Shown here in pieces: positions 8,701-15,649 of a DNA stretch of 35,695 nt (the stretch's first letter is position 1; each line of letters starts with the position of its first letter). A program made the position numbers and the translations under genes. The notes under the pieces are model-generated. The model was not told the origin of the DNA. It did not search any database and worked only from the letters and a program-made list of their open reading frames with translations. The DNA is from a virus, in the IMG/VR virus record IMGVR_UViG_3300021389_000068, positions 1 through 35,695 of that record, one strand, 5' to 3'.

Positions 8701-11568
8701 ATTGACATATCTTCTGGTGAAATATCTGGAGAAGATGCTACTGCATCAAACAAAGGTATAGCTTCTTTTAGTAGTGATCATTTTGATGTATCATCAGGTG
8801 CAGTTACAATCAAAGCAGATGGTATTGATGATACTCATATCGACTTTGGAACAGGCACAAATCAAGTAAGTACAGCTGATATTCCAGAACAAACTAATCT
8901 TTATTACACAGTGGCAAGAGCAGATTCTGCAGCAAGAAGTGCTTTAATAGGAATCGATGCTGGTGGTGATGGAAGCTTCTCATATGATTCTGCTACTGGT
9001 ATATTTACATACACAGGACCAAATGCAAGTGAAGTAAGAGCACACTTTGCGGGTGGTCACGGTATCGATTTAGCAGATGGTAATATTTCAGTTGATTCAT
9101 CAGAAATAAGAGGTTTATTCTCTGCTGGTGGAGATTTAACATATAACTCAGGAACAGGACAATTTACCTTTGATGTTGAATCAGTTTATACAAAAGAAAA
9201 CTTTGATAGTGATTATTTCTTTGCAAAAGATTCTGCAAATACTGCGGTTGAACGAAATCAACATACAGCAGTAACAAAAGAATTTGCTGTAACAGTTGCA
9301 ACACAAACTGCTGATCATGTTTATAATGGTCAAGGTAGTACTAATAAATACGTAATTGACGGCACATATTCTCCAATAATTCAATTACAAATTGGAAGAA
9401 CATATCAGTTTAACTTAAGTTCAAGTGATATGTCAAGTCATCCATTTAGATTCTACTATGATGCAGCAAAAACTACACAATACACTACCGGTGTATCAAC
9501 TGCAGCAACATATGCAAGAATCACAGTAACGGAGGCTACACCTCCAGTACTACATTATCAATGCTCTGCTCACGGGTACATGGGTCATGCACTCGTAATT
9601 GGAACACGCAACTTAACTGGATTTACTACATCAAACTTAACTGAAGGAAGTAATCTTTATTATACTGATGCAAGAGTTGCAAGTTATCTTGCAGCTGGTG
9701 AAGGTATCGATGTATCAGGTGGTACTATATCAGGTGAAGATGCTACATCATCTAATAAAGGTATCGCATCTTTTAGTAGTGATCACTTTGATGTCTCATC
9801 AGGAGCAGTAACACTTAAAGCTGATGGAATAGATGATACACATATCGATTTTGGTACAGGTACAAACCAAGTAAGTACCGCAGATATTCCTGAACAAACT
9901 AATCTCTATTATACAAATGCAAGAGTACAAGCAATAAGTATCGATTCTGCAGAAGCAATTGCTCTTATCGATTCTGCATATGTACAAGCAAGACAATCAC
10001 CGGGAACTGATTCTGCTGCAACAATAACACTTATGAATGCTAATGGAATACAAGCACCTGATGGAGGAGCTGCAGGAGGTTTAGCTAAATTATCAGTCGG
10101 TAATGATAGTGATTTAAAAATATTCCATACTGGAAGTCATAGTGTAATTCAAGATGCTGGAACAGGTTCTTTACAACTTCAGACAAATAACTTAACAGTT
10201 CAAAATGCAGCAGGTACTGAAAGTCAAATTACAGCATTATCAGGCGGTGCAGTATCATTATTCTTTAATAATCTTGCAAGATTAGCAACAACAGATTCTG
10301 GCGTAAATGTAACAGGTGAAATATCTGCAGACTCCGCAAAATTTACAAGATTAACTGCTGCTGGATTATTATTTCCAACATCTGATGGTTTGAATAATCA
10401 TGTAATTAGAACAGATGGTAGTGGTAACTTATCATTTGCTTCTGTAACTGCATTAAGTGGAAATATCGATTCTGCTGCAGTTATACAATTAATTGATTCT
10501 GCTTACATTCAACTTAGACAATCGGGTGGTGCAATCACCGTACAAGAAGAAGGATCTTCTTTATCAACCGCCGCAACAACGTTAAACTTTGTAGGTACCA
10601 GTGTAACTGCAACAGGATCTGGCGCAACAAAAACTATCACAATATCATCTGGTACTGATTCTTCTGCAACACAAGCAATGATAGATTCATCAATTGGATT
10701 TCAAGTTGATTCAGCTTATATTCAATTAAGACAATCATCTGTTGGTAGCGGAGGTGGTACTACTGGAACTATTAACAGTGTATCAACAAGTAGTTTCTCT
10801 GGCAATAATTCAACTAAAGTATTTACATTAACAGATACTCCGGCTGATTCTGATGATGCATTTGTATTTGTCAATGGTCTATTACAACACACAAATACAT
10901 ATAGCATATCAGGAAGTACATTAACACTTGATTCTGCACCCGATTCATCTTCTGAAATTGAAGTTCGAACTCATCAGTTACATTCTACTAACTTAATATT
11001 AAGAGATTATAAACCTTATCTCTACACATTAGGTGCGTTATCGGATTCTGTGAGTGGTGCTGATTCATCTGGAACAACATTGGCATATGATGTCGGTAAA
11101 GTAGAAGTATACTTAAACGGCGCAAGACTTGCAACTGGAAAAGATTTTACTGCAACTGATGGAACATCGATTGTATTTGATTCAGCTGTAAGTACAGGAA
11201 GTATTGTAGAAGTTGTATCACTCGCTAAAGCAACAACTGTAGAAATAAATGGAATAAGAGCAATTGATTCTGATTTAACTTCAACAGATTCAGGTCAAGT
11301 TATTCATACATTTGCAGCCGCAAGTTTTAGAACAATGAAATATATTGCACAACTCGAACATGATGCAAGTAGTAGTTATCACGCAGAAGAAATATTATTA
11401 ACACATAATGGATCAACTGTAGCCATGACGACATACGGACAAGTATTACTCGATTCAACACTTGGTACTTTTGATGCGGATATAAATAGTGGTAATGTAA
11501 GGTTAAAACTTAAACCAACAAAAACAAATGTAAGTTTTAAACTTAGAGAAATAAGGACACCTGCATAA
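5749..11568 (+). CDS. Giant repetitive tail fibre with cupredoxin-like domain
   Basis: This 1939-residue protein starts at GTG (5749), with GAGGT eight bases upstream. An ATG at 5742 in another frame closes after five codons. Residues 101-125 (DSSFDLGDSAKKFRDLYLSG) form a common fibre repeat. About 310-1100 is built from DAGGDGSF and TYTGPSASEVRAH repeats, interrupted near 726-743 by GTQTTINSTTVSINDKNI. A 121-residue unit with IDDTHIDFGTG and EQTNLYYT recurs with a 363-nt period. Residues about 1180-1285 resemble a cupredoxin (His1231, Cys1272, His1275, Met1278). VQEEGSSLSTAATTLNFVG starts near 1598, followed by two VNG-type beta modules and a C-terminal KYIAQLEHD domain. These modules are familiar from marine T4-like phage fibres, so a role in host adsorption is likely. 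Confidence 0.88.
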   Translation: MSIKVTVGQQTFIKKIVLGTPVTTARETLSIDEFTDFDVSTKSDGQILVFDSSEAAFKNFTFDVGQGLAREYSPGNDKLIIAIDSDKTPVVTGLTTKGHIVPTLDSSFDLGDSAKKFRDLYLSGSTIHLGGINLKDSGGDFSVKDSTGTAVNIDLAGSIQQIRGYFSSGGDLSYDSTSGRFEFDVEQVYTKSNFDSDLGSALDGGVGIAYDSATDTIRIDSAELEANFKQDIRGYFSAGGDLTYNSGSGQFTFDVEQVYTRDNFESDLGDALAGGTGIAYDSASDTINIDSSELSAYFRQDIRSYISAVDAGGDGSFTYNNVTGLITYTGPSPTEVRAHLNVTDAGGDGSFTYDSATGKFTYTGPSASEVRAHFSGGDGIGYNNGTGVIRLDSAELLSLYRQTVRGMFSAGGDLTYNSGTGEFTFDVEQVYTKANFDSDLGDANTGQLPEGTNLYYLKSRVDSDIDSAFDANSTTNLSEGTNLYYTDTRADSAARSALLGIDAGGDGSFSYDSATGKFTYTGPSASETRAHFTGGTGIAITSGDVKIDSSELTSLYRQTIRGYLNTVDAGGDGSFAYDSATGQFTYTGPNASEVRAHFTGGSGIAITSGDIKIDSAELTSLFRQQIRGFITVTDAGGDGSLAYNNSTGILTYTGPSASEVRAHFSGTNGITYNSGTGEIRAPQPLDSSANPTFNQLRGPANFVIDPAAIGDNTGTVQILGNLQVEGTQTTINSTTVSINDKNIVLADSAGNAAAADGAGITINGAGATITYAATGDKFVFNKPFQGSFLGFDSDFNAKSTSDLSEGTNLYYTTARADSAARSSLVAVDAGGDGSFGYDSATGIFTYTGPSASEVRAHITAGEGIDISSGEISGEDATTSNKGIASFNTEHFSVSSGAVSIKADGIDDTHIDFGTGSNQVSTADIPEQTNLYYTEARADSAARSALVAVDAGGDGSFGYDSATGIFTYTGPSASEVRAHITAGEGIDISSGEISGEDATASNKGIASFSSDHFDVSSGAVTIKADGIDDTHIDFGTGTNQVSTADIPEQTNLYYTVARADSAARSALIGIDAGGDGSFSYDSATGIFTYTGPNASEVRAHFAGGHGIDLADGNISVDSSEIRGLFSAGGDLTYNSGTGQFTFDVESVYTKENFDSDYFFAKDSANTAVERNQHTAVTKEFAVTVATQTADHVYNGQGSTNKYVIDGTYSPIIQLQIGRTYQFNLSSSDMSSHPFRFYYDAAKTTQYTTGVSTAATYARITVTEATPPVLHYQCSAHGYMGHALVIGTRNLTGFTTSNLTEGSNLYYTDARVASYLAAGEGIDVSGGTISGEDATSSNKGIASFSSDHFDVSSGAVTLKADGIDDTHIDFGTGTNQVSTADIPEQTNLYYTNARVQAISIDSAEAIALIDSAYVQARQSPGTDSAATITLMNANGIQAPDGGAAGGLAKLSVGNDSDLKIFHTGSHSVIQDAGTGSLQLQTNNLTVQNAAGTESQITALSGGAVSLFFNNLARLATTDSGVNVTGEISADSAKFTRLTAAGLLFPTSDGLNNHVIRTDGSGNLSFASVTALSGNIDSAAVIQLIDSAYIQLRQSGGAITVQEEGSSLSTAATTLNFVGTSVTATGSGATKTITISSGTDSSATQAMIDSSIGFQVDSAYIQLRQSSVGSGGGTTGTINSVSTSSFSGNNSTKVFTLTDTPADSDDAFVFVNGLLQHTNTYSISGSTLTLDSAPDSSSEIEVRTHQLHSTNLILRDYKPYLYTLGALSDSVSGADSSGTTLAYDVGKVEVYLNGARLATGKDFTATDGTSIVFDSAVSTGSIVEVVSLAKATTVEINGIRAIDSDLTSTDSGQVIHTFAAASFRTMKYIAQLEHDASSSYHAEEILLTHNGSTVAMTTYGQVLLDSTLGTFDADINSGNVRLKLKPTKTNVSFKLREIRTPA
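8506..9231 (+). repeat. 363-nt tandem coding repeats inside the giant fibre
   Basis: The motif that encodes STADIPEQTNLYYT begins at about 8506 and again at about 8869, exactly 363 nt (121 codons) later, with most of the sequence between them conserved. A further copy at about 9874 follows the cupredoxin-like segment, and a partial one lies upstream near 8150. Synonymous differences between copies show the duplication is not very recent. Confidence 0.7.
11481..11488 (+). promoter_or_regulatory. Possible internal late promoter
   Basis: TATAAATAG lies inside the 3' end of the giant fibre gene, encoding part of ADINSG, and 79 bases before the next gene's ATG at 11568. It has the same trailing G as the intergenic late promoters, so it could start the fibre array. 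In such AT-rich DNA a chance match inside a gene is quite possible. Confidence 0.35.
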
Positions 11569-11954
11569 TGGCAACGAAAATTCAAGCATTCAACTTACAT
11601 ACAAATGTTGATACACATGTAAAAGGTTTGATAGATTCTGATTATATTCAATTTAGACAAACTGCGGGTACAGATTCTGCCGCAACTCAGTCTATGATTG
11701 ATTCAGCTATTGGATTTCAAGTTGACTCTGCATACATAGCTCTACGACAAGATGCTGCAGACTCAGCCAGTATAAATACAATTATAACAACAACTACAAT
11801 TACAGGAAAGATTGCAGCAGATTTGAGAACAAATCCAAAAAATTTATCGAGAAGCCACATTATCGATTCAAATAGTAATGGATTATTAGTAGGTCCATTT
11901 AATGTAGACTCAGGTGTGACAATAACAGTTAACGGGACATTGATGGTAGTATGA
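11568..11954 (+). CDS. Short fibre protein, DSA-repeat stalk and AGP-type C-terminus
   Basis: The 128-residue protein begins MATKIQAFNLHTNVDTHV. Its middle (MIDSAIGFQVDSAYIALRQ) closely copies a segment of the giant fibre just upstream (MIDSSIGFQVDSAYIQLRQ), so the two genes share an ancestral piece. It ends with the recurring C-terminal module seen seven times in the window, here LLVGPFNVDSGVTITVNGT followed by LMVV. It overlaps the giant fibre by one base (TAATG) and the next gene as ATGA. A virion fibre or fibre-cap component is likely. No enzymatic motif is present. Confidence 0.75.
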   Translation: MATKIQAFNLHTNVDTHVKGLIDSDYIQFRQTAGTDSAATQSMIDSAIGFQVDSAYIALRQDAADSASINTIITTTTITGKIAADLRTNPKNLSRSHIIDSNSNGLLVGPFNVDSGVTITVNGTLMVV

Positions 11955-12469
11955 GTGATTTAAAAGTAAATACAGTAAAGACTGACGCTATTACAAATCA
12001 AGCAGGTTCGTTTAGCATTGCAACAATTGCAATGACTAATACACCTGCATTTCAAGCAAGGAATCTAAATGCTTTTCAATTTTCTGATAATACAGATACT
12101 AAAGTAACTGGATTTACTGAAGACTTCGACACAGATAATAACTTTGCATCAGATAGGTTTACTCCTACCACGGCAGGTAAATATTTTGTGAATATTACAG
12201 GAAGCATACAAAGCACTACTAATTACGATATGTATAATGGTAATATCAGTATTTATAAAAATGGCTCAAGGCTATTAAAAACAAGTTCACAAGGACATTC
12301 TAGTTCTAAGTCTCATAGATATGGTCTTAGTCTTTCCCTAGTAGTAGACATGAATGGTAGTTCTGACTATTTAGAAATGTATGTTTATCTTAATACTGTA
12401 ACTAATGGTGATGCTAGATTTGAAGCAGACACAATATCATTTGGTGCATATAAGTTGATAGGAGTTTAG
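11951..12469 (+). CDS. Fibre protein with C1q/TNF-like head
   Basis: The protein has 172 residues. The N-terminal tag MSDLKVNTVKTDAI is one version of the tag that recurs across the array. The head has the C1q-like pattern: FQARNLNAFQF, then FTPTTAGKYFVNITGSI, a KNGS turn, MNGSSDYLEMYVY, and a final FGAYKLIGV. C1q/TNF-like jelly rolls form trimers and serve as receptor-binding tips in several phage fibres. The start overlaps the previous stop as ATGA. Trimeric fibre-tip function is inferred from family resemblance. Confidence 0.75.
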   Translation: MSDLKVNTVKTDAITNQAGSFSIATIAMTNTPAFQARNLNAFQFSDNTDTKVTGFTEDFDTDNNFASDRFTPTTAGKYFVNITGSIQSTTNYDMYNGNISIYKNGSRLLKTSSQGHSSSKSHRYGLSLSLVVDMNGSSDYLEMYVYLNTVTNGDARFEADTISFGAYKLIGV

Positions 12470-12486
12470 AATGAATTGTAAACTAA

Positions 12487-12506
12487 GTGTGCAAAACATA
12501 GCACAC
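12487..12506 (+). other. Inverted repeat in the only long spacer of the array
   Basis: GTGTGC and GCACAC form a perfect 6-bp stem around an 8-base loop within the 67-base spacer 12470-12536. No T-run follows, so a classical terminator is unlikely. It could be an RNA processing or stability element. Confidence 0.35.
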
Positions 12507-12536
12507 ACGCATAAGAGCATAATTTAGGATAACAAT

Positions 12537-13697
12537 ATGACGAGTACACTTGGAATAAAAAAGATACAGTATCCAAACGGAACTAATTCTATTACGATTG
12601 ATAGTAGTGGAAGTGCAGCTATTACTACGGCTAATATTACTACGGCTGCAATTACTACGGCTAATGTCACGAACGCAACCGCGACCGGTACGATAACAAC
12701 TCCGTCGATAAACGGCGGTCAGGTCGGTGGACGAAGGAATATGATTATCAATGGCGCAATGCAAGTGGCACAGAGAGGTACGAGTTCAACTGGTGTAGGT
12801 GCTGCAGATAATTATTTTACTCTAGATAGATGGTACTGTGATACAAATTTAAATTCAGCTGGTCGTTTAACAATGACACAAACTGCAATCTCAGACTTAC
12901 CCGGATTTCAAAATTGTTTAAAATTTGCTTGTACTACAGCGGACACTTCAATAGCAGCTGCAGAAAGATTTAGGTTAGAATATAAAATGGAAGGTCAAGA
13001 TGCACAAGGTTTAGCAAAAGGAACTTCAAGTGCAAAACCAGTTACCGTTTCTTTTTATGTAAAAGGACATGACTCTGCAACATATACAGTTGGTTTATAT
13101 GAGGGAACTACTGGTAGAAAAATTGGAGCAACTTTTCCAGTCACAACTTCTTGGGTAAGACAGACTGTAACATTTCCAGGCGATACTACTGGAGTTATTC
13201 CAAATAATAATACTGCACAATTAATGTTAAGATTTTATTTACATGGGGGTTCTAATTATACAAGCGGTACATTAGGAACATCATGGAATGCTGATGGAAA
13301 CAGTACACAAATTAGTAGTAGTGGTAATTCAATATTTGAGAGTACTTCTGCTACGTTCTTTCTTACTGGAGTTCAAATGGAAGTAGGCTCTCAAGCAACA
13401 GAATTTGAGCATAGAGGATTTGGGGAAGAACTAGCTTTGTGTCAGAGGTATTTTTATAAACATAATATAAATAGTAGTTCTGGTCCAAGAGGCTGTCAAT
13501 ATCATAATAGTTACAAAATGATACACGATTTTTTTCCAGTTACTATGAGAGCTTTTCCAACAGCTACAGCAACATTTAATGCAAGTTTTTCCTCTAATAG
13601 TCTGAGTACAAATGTTGGTAAGTTTTATGTACTTTCATCTTATGATGCTGCTCATAATTATTTTATGGAATCGGGACAATACGATGCGGAGCTTTAA
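12537..13697 (+). CDS. Fibre protein, GGRRN/GEELALCQRYF family, copy 1
   Basis: The 386-residue protein starts with a tag (MTSTLGIKKIQYPNGTN), followed by a 5-residue stalk repeat (ITTAN, ITTAA, ITTAN). The signature INGGQVGGRRNMIINGAMQV leads into a carbohydrate-binding-like beta domain (VTVSFYVKGH, TTSWVRQTVTFPGD) and closes with VGSQATEFEHRGFGEELALC and QRYF, then a variable tip. Two more copies lie at 15646 and 17473; tags and tips differ while the signatures are nearly identical even in DNA. The family is common in marine phage fibres and probably binds the host surface. A mini-protein gene of 58 residues follows after two bases. Confidence 0.82.
   Translation: MTSTLGIKKIQYPNGTNSITIDSSGSAAITTANITTAAITTANVTNATATGTITTPSINGGQVGGRRNMIINGAMQVAQRGTSSTGVGAADNYFTLDRWYCDTNLNSAGRLTMTQTAISDLPGFQNCLKFACTTADTSIAAAERFRLEYKMEGQDAQGLAKGTSSAKPVTVSFYVKGHDSATYTVGLYEGTTGRKIGATFPVTTSWVRQTVTFPGDTTGVIPNNNTAQLMLRFYLHGGSNYTSGTLGTSWNADGNSTQISSSGNSIFESTSATFFLTGVQMEVGSQATEFEHRGFGEELALCQRYFYKHNINSSSGPRGCQYHNSYKMIHDFFPVTMRAFPTATATFNASFSSNSLSTNVGKFYVLSSYDAAHNYFMESGQYDAEL
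12621..12665 (+). repeat. Three 15-nt stalk repeats
   Basis: ATTACTACGGCT recurs at 12621, 12636 and 12651 with a 15-nt period and encodes ITTAN-ITTAA-ITTAN. Such a short in-frame tandem repeat can change fibre stalk length by slippage without breaking the frame. Confidence 0.75.
13381..13450 (+). repeat. GEELALCQRY DNA repeat, copy 1 of 3
   Basis: About 70 bases encoding VGSQATEFEHRGFGEELALC are nearly identical at DNA level to 16333-16402 and 18493-18560. The conservation includes third codon positions, unlike the flanking head sequence. This points to recent duplication or ongoing gene conversion among the three fibre genes. Confidence 0.7.
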
Positions 13698-13699
13698 CG

Positions 13700-13876
13700 A
13701 TGTCATATACTTATAAATCACTTGGGAACGATCCCGTAGAATTAGGTGGCAAGCCTGTAGAATATATTTTAAGAAAAGAAGATGGAGCTTTTATTCCAAT
13801 TAGTGAAGATAACAGAGATTATCAAGAGTACTTAAAATGGGTATCTAAAGGTAATACAATAGAGGAAGCCGATTAA
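13700..13876 (+). CDS. Fibre-linked mini-protein, GNTIEEAD family, copy 1
   Basis: This 58-residue protein runs from MSYTYKSLGNDPVELGG to WVSKGNTIEEAD. The C-terminal DYQEYLKWVSKGNTIEEAD matches a second mini-protein at 16732 (DYQAIQEWVAEGNTIEEAD). Both follow directly behind a GGRRN-type fibre gene, here with a 2-base gap, and this one ends in a TAATG overlap with the next gene. Small proteins ending this way are common beside marine phage fibre genes. A dedicated fibre-assembly chaperone or a small fibre partner is a reasonable guess, but no function is established. Confidence 0.75.
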   Translation: MSYTYKSLGNDPVELGGKPVEYILRKEDGAFIPISEDNRDYQEYLKWVSKGNTIEEAD

Positions 13877-14103
13877 TGAGTACAATAGGTGTAAAAGCAA
13901 TACAATATCCTGATGGCGATTCTGCTTCACCTGCAGTTTTAGTTACAGGTGGTAAGGGTATCAAACAGAGTTTTGCAATAAATTATGCAAACTTAGGAGT
14001 AAACGTCACTATTGATTCTGCAGAACGTGCGATGGTGGTAGGTCCATATAGTATTGATTCAGATGTAAACTTAAAAATTAACGGAGTGTTAACGATAGTA
14101 TGA
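13876..14103 (+). CDS. Short fibre protein with AGP-type C-terminal module
   Basis: The 75-residue protein has the tag MSTIGVKAIQYPDGDSASP, a short linker, and the recurring C-terminal module AMVVGPYSIDSDVNLKINGV ending LTIV. It therefore consists of little more than an anchor tag and one terminal module. It overlaps the upstream mini-protein by one base (TAATG) and the next gene as ATGA. The codons for INGV contain GGAG at 14083-14086, 13 bases before the next ATG, a rather long spacing. It is likely a structural fibre or spacer subunit. Confidence 0.75.
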   Translation: MSTIGVKAIQYPDGDSASPAVLVTGGKGIKQSFAINYANLGVNVTIDSAERAMVVGPYSIDSDVNLKINGVLTIV

Positions 14104-14606
14104 CCAGTATTTTAGGAACACAGAGTATACAACATCCGAATGGAACAGCTGCAGCAACTATTGATGCTACAGGCAGAATTTTACAGCCAGCTAAACCATC
14201 ATTCTTTGCACATGGAACTACTGGAACGTGGCAATCAGTTAGTAGTGGCGGTATTGTTACTGAGCTAGATGCAACAGATCATAATATAGGTGGTCATTAC
14301 GATACTTCAAACGGAAGATTTACAGTGCCGATTACAGGTGTATATTGTTTTCAGTTTAACTTATATATTAAACAAACTTCAAATTCAGCATCATGGTCAA
14401 TTTATCATAGTGGAAGTGAATTTAGAGAAAGTGGATTTCCACTAATTAGAGTATTTAGAAATGATGGCGATGCAAATGATGAAACAATAGGTACTACTTG
14501 GACATATCAGTACTCACAAGGAACTTATATAGAAATTCGAGCGAGTGGTACAACATCTGAGTATGTTCCAATAAGAAGTTATTTTAGTGGATTTTTAGTA
14601 GGATAA
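14100..14606 (+). CDS. Fibre protein with C1q/TNF-like head ending FLVG
   Basis: The protein has 168 residues. The tag MTSILGTQSIQHPNGTAAAT is followed by PAKPSFFAHG, HYDTSNGRFTVPITGVYCFQ and a final YFSGFLVG. The order (aromatic entry strand, FTVPxTGVY core strand, hydrophobic terminal strand) is the C1q-like pattern, shared with the head of the gene at 31074, whose C-terminus is FQGFLVG. It is expected to trimerise and act as a fibre tip. The start overlaps the preceding gene as ATGA. Confidence 0.78.
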   Translation: MTSILGTQSIQHPNGTAAATIDATGRILQPAKPSFFAHGTTGTWQSVSSGGIVTELDATDHNIGGHYDTSNGRFTVPITGVYCFQFNLYIKQTSNSASWSIYHSGSEFRESGFPLIRVFRNDGDANDETIGTTWTYQYSQGTYIEIRASGTTSEYVPIRSYFSGFLVG

Positions 14607-14609
14607 AAA

Positions 14610-15137
14610 ATGGTAAGCATATTAAAAACAGATAAAATTCAGGCAAGCCACGGTAGCACTATTGAGATACCGAATGGAAATGTATTACAAGCACCAGGTC
14701 ATGTCTTGCAAGTTACTGCGGGAGGCACGACTTCTAGGATAACTACTACATCTACAAGTTATGCTGACATAGGTGTATCAGCTAGTATAACTCCTAGTAG
14801 TACTTCTTCAAAAGTTTTAATAATCGTTACGGGAGTAATGGGTAATAGTGCCGCTGGCAATAGAACTACAATAATTCTTAAAAGAGAAGACACTGAAATA
14901 GGTAGTGGTACTGGAAGTTCTAATAATGAATTTAGTTCAATGCTACAAGAAGCAAATTCAGGTTATCATTATTCAGGATTTGGCCAAACGTTTTTAGATT
15001 CTCCATCTACGACATCGGCTACTACTTATAAAATATTTATGAAAGCCGCGAATGCTACTGCAGCTTTAGGTGGAAGAGCTGATAACAACGATATAGGAGT
15101 TCCTACTCGAATAGTTCTAATGGAGATCGCACAATGA
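14610..15137 (+). CDS. Fibre protein, SSKVLI/MEIAQ family
   Basis: The 175-residue protein begins MVSILKTDKIQASHGSTIEI and APGHVLQV, then shows the family core TSTSYADIGVSASITPSSTS followed by SKVLIIV. DSPSTTSATTYKIFMKA follows, and the C-terminus is RIVLMEIAQ. Seven array genes share this plan. The codons for MEIAQ contain GGAG (15122-15125), eight bases before the ATG of the next gene, so this C-terminus also serves as the next ribosome site. The stop and next start overlap as ATGA. Likely a beta-rich fibre tip. Confidence 0.8.
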   Translation: MVSILKTDKIQASHGSTIEIPNGNVLQAPGHVLQVTAGGTTSRITTTSTSYADIGVSASITPSSTSSKVLIIVTGVMGNSAAGNRTTIILKREDTEIGSGTGSSNNEFSSMLQEANSGYHYSGFGQTFLDSPSTTSATTYKIFMKAANATAALGGRADNNDIGVPTRIVLMEIAQ

Positions 15138-15649
15138 GTAAGATTGAAGTAAATGAAATAACGGCAAGGTCTGGAACAACTATAACTGTACCTACGGGTG
15201 ATACTCTTGCTGTAACTAGTAACGCAACTGTAGGCGGTACTCTTGGTATAACTAGTAACGCAACTGTAGGCGGTACACTTGCGGTTACAGGTGTTCATAC
15301 TATAGGAACTAACGCGGTCTTTACGTCAGATGGTGGTGGAACTTCATTACTTCTTAGAAGAAGTGTTGCAAAACTTTTTGTAAACTATGCAGAAAATGCT
15401 TCAATTAATGATCAAATAAATATTTCAAGTATAACTGATGGTGGTACGGGTGTACATACATGTAACATTACATCTAATATGGGTAATAGTGTTTATACTC
15501 TTGTTTCAGGATGTGGAGGTTATCACGAACATTGCTGTTTCGCAGGTAGAAACACTACCAGTTTTCCAAGTTATGGTAGAGACAACGAATCTAACTCAGG
15601 AAATTATGATATAAATGCAATGATAGTAGGATTTGGAGACTTAGCATGA
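15134..15649 (+). CDS. Fibre protein, GDLA family with duplicated stalk
   Basis: The protein has 171 residues. The tag MSKIEVNEITARSGTTITVP is followed by two copies of a 12-residue stalk unit (TSNATVGGTLGI, TSNATVGGTLAV), then the head: LLLRRSVAKLFVNYAENASI, SSITDGGTGVHTCNI, and the C-terminus VGFGDLA. The head is a divergent member of the seven-gene GDLA family. GGAG in the GDLA codons (15635-15638) lies seven bases before the next ATG, and the junction is ATGA. It is probably a fibre subunit; the cysteine-containing SGCGGYHEHCCFAG stretch is unusual for the family. Confidence 0.78.
   Translation: MSKIEVNEITARSGTTITVPTGDTLAVTSNATVGGTLGITSNATVGGTLAVTGVHTIGTNAVFTSDGGGTSLLLRRSVAKLFVNYAENASINDQINISSITDGGTGVHTCNITSNMGNSVYTLVSGCGGYHEHCCFAGRNTTSFPSYGRDNESNSGNYDINAMIVGFGDLA
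15215..15286 (+). repeat. Two 36-nt stalk repeats
   Basis: ACTAGTAACGCAACTGTAGG begins at 15215 and again at 15251, a 36-nt (12-codon) direct repeat, the two copies nearly identical. It codes for the fibre stalk and could vary in copy number without shifting frame. A related fragment (GCAACTGTAGG) recurs near 15739 in the next gene. Confidence 0.8.

Noticed and set aside
6676-9100. Regularly repeated DNA resembling a CRISPR or iteron array
   Set aside because: The repeats are in frame, vary mainly at silent positions and encode DAGGDGSF/DSA protein units, so they are coding repeats.
11771-11778. TATAAATA inside 11568
   Set aside because: It is followed by C where the junction promoters have G, lies mid-gene and is far from the next start. 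A chance match is likely in such AT-rich coding DNA.
12471-12527. 18-codon ORF in the spacer before 12537
   Set aside because: It is very short, has no good ribosome site and no resemblance to neighbours.
13466-13473. TATAAATAG inside the GGRRN fibre gene 12537
   Set aside because: It matches the motif but is 227 bases before the next gene and within coding sequence, so I did not list it as a promoter.
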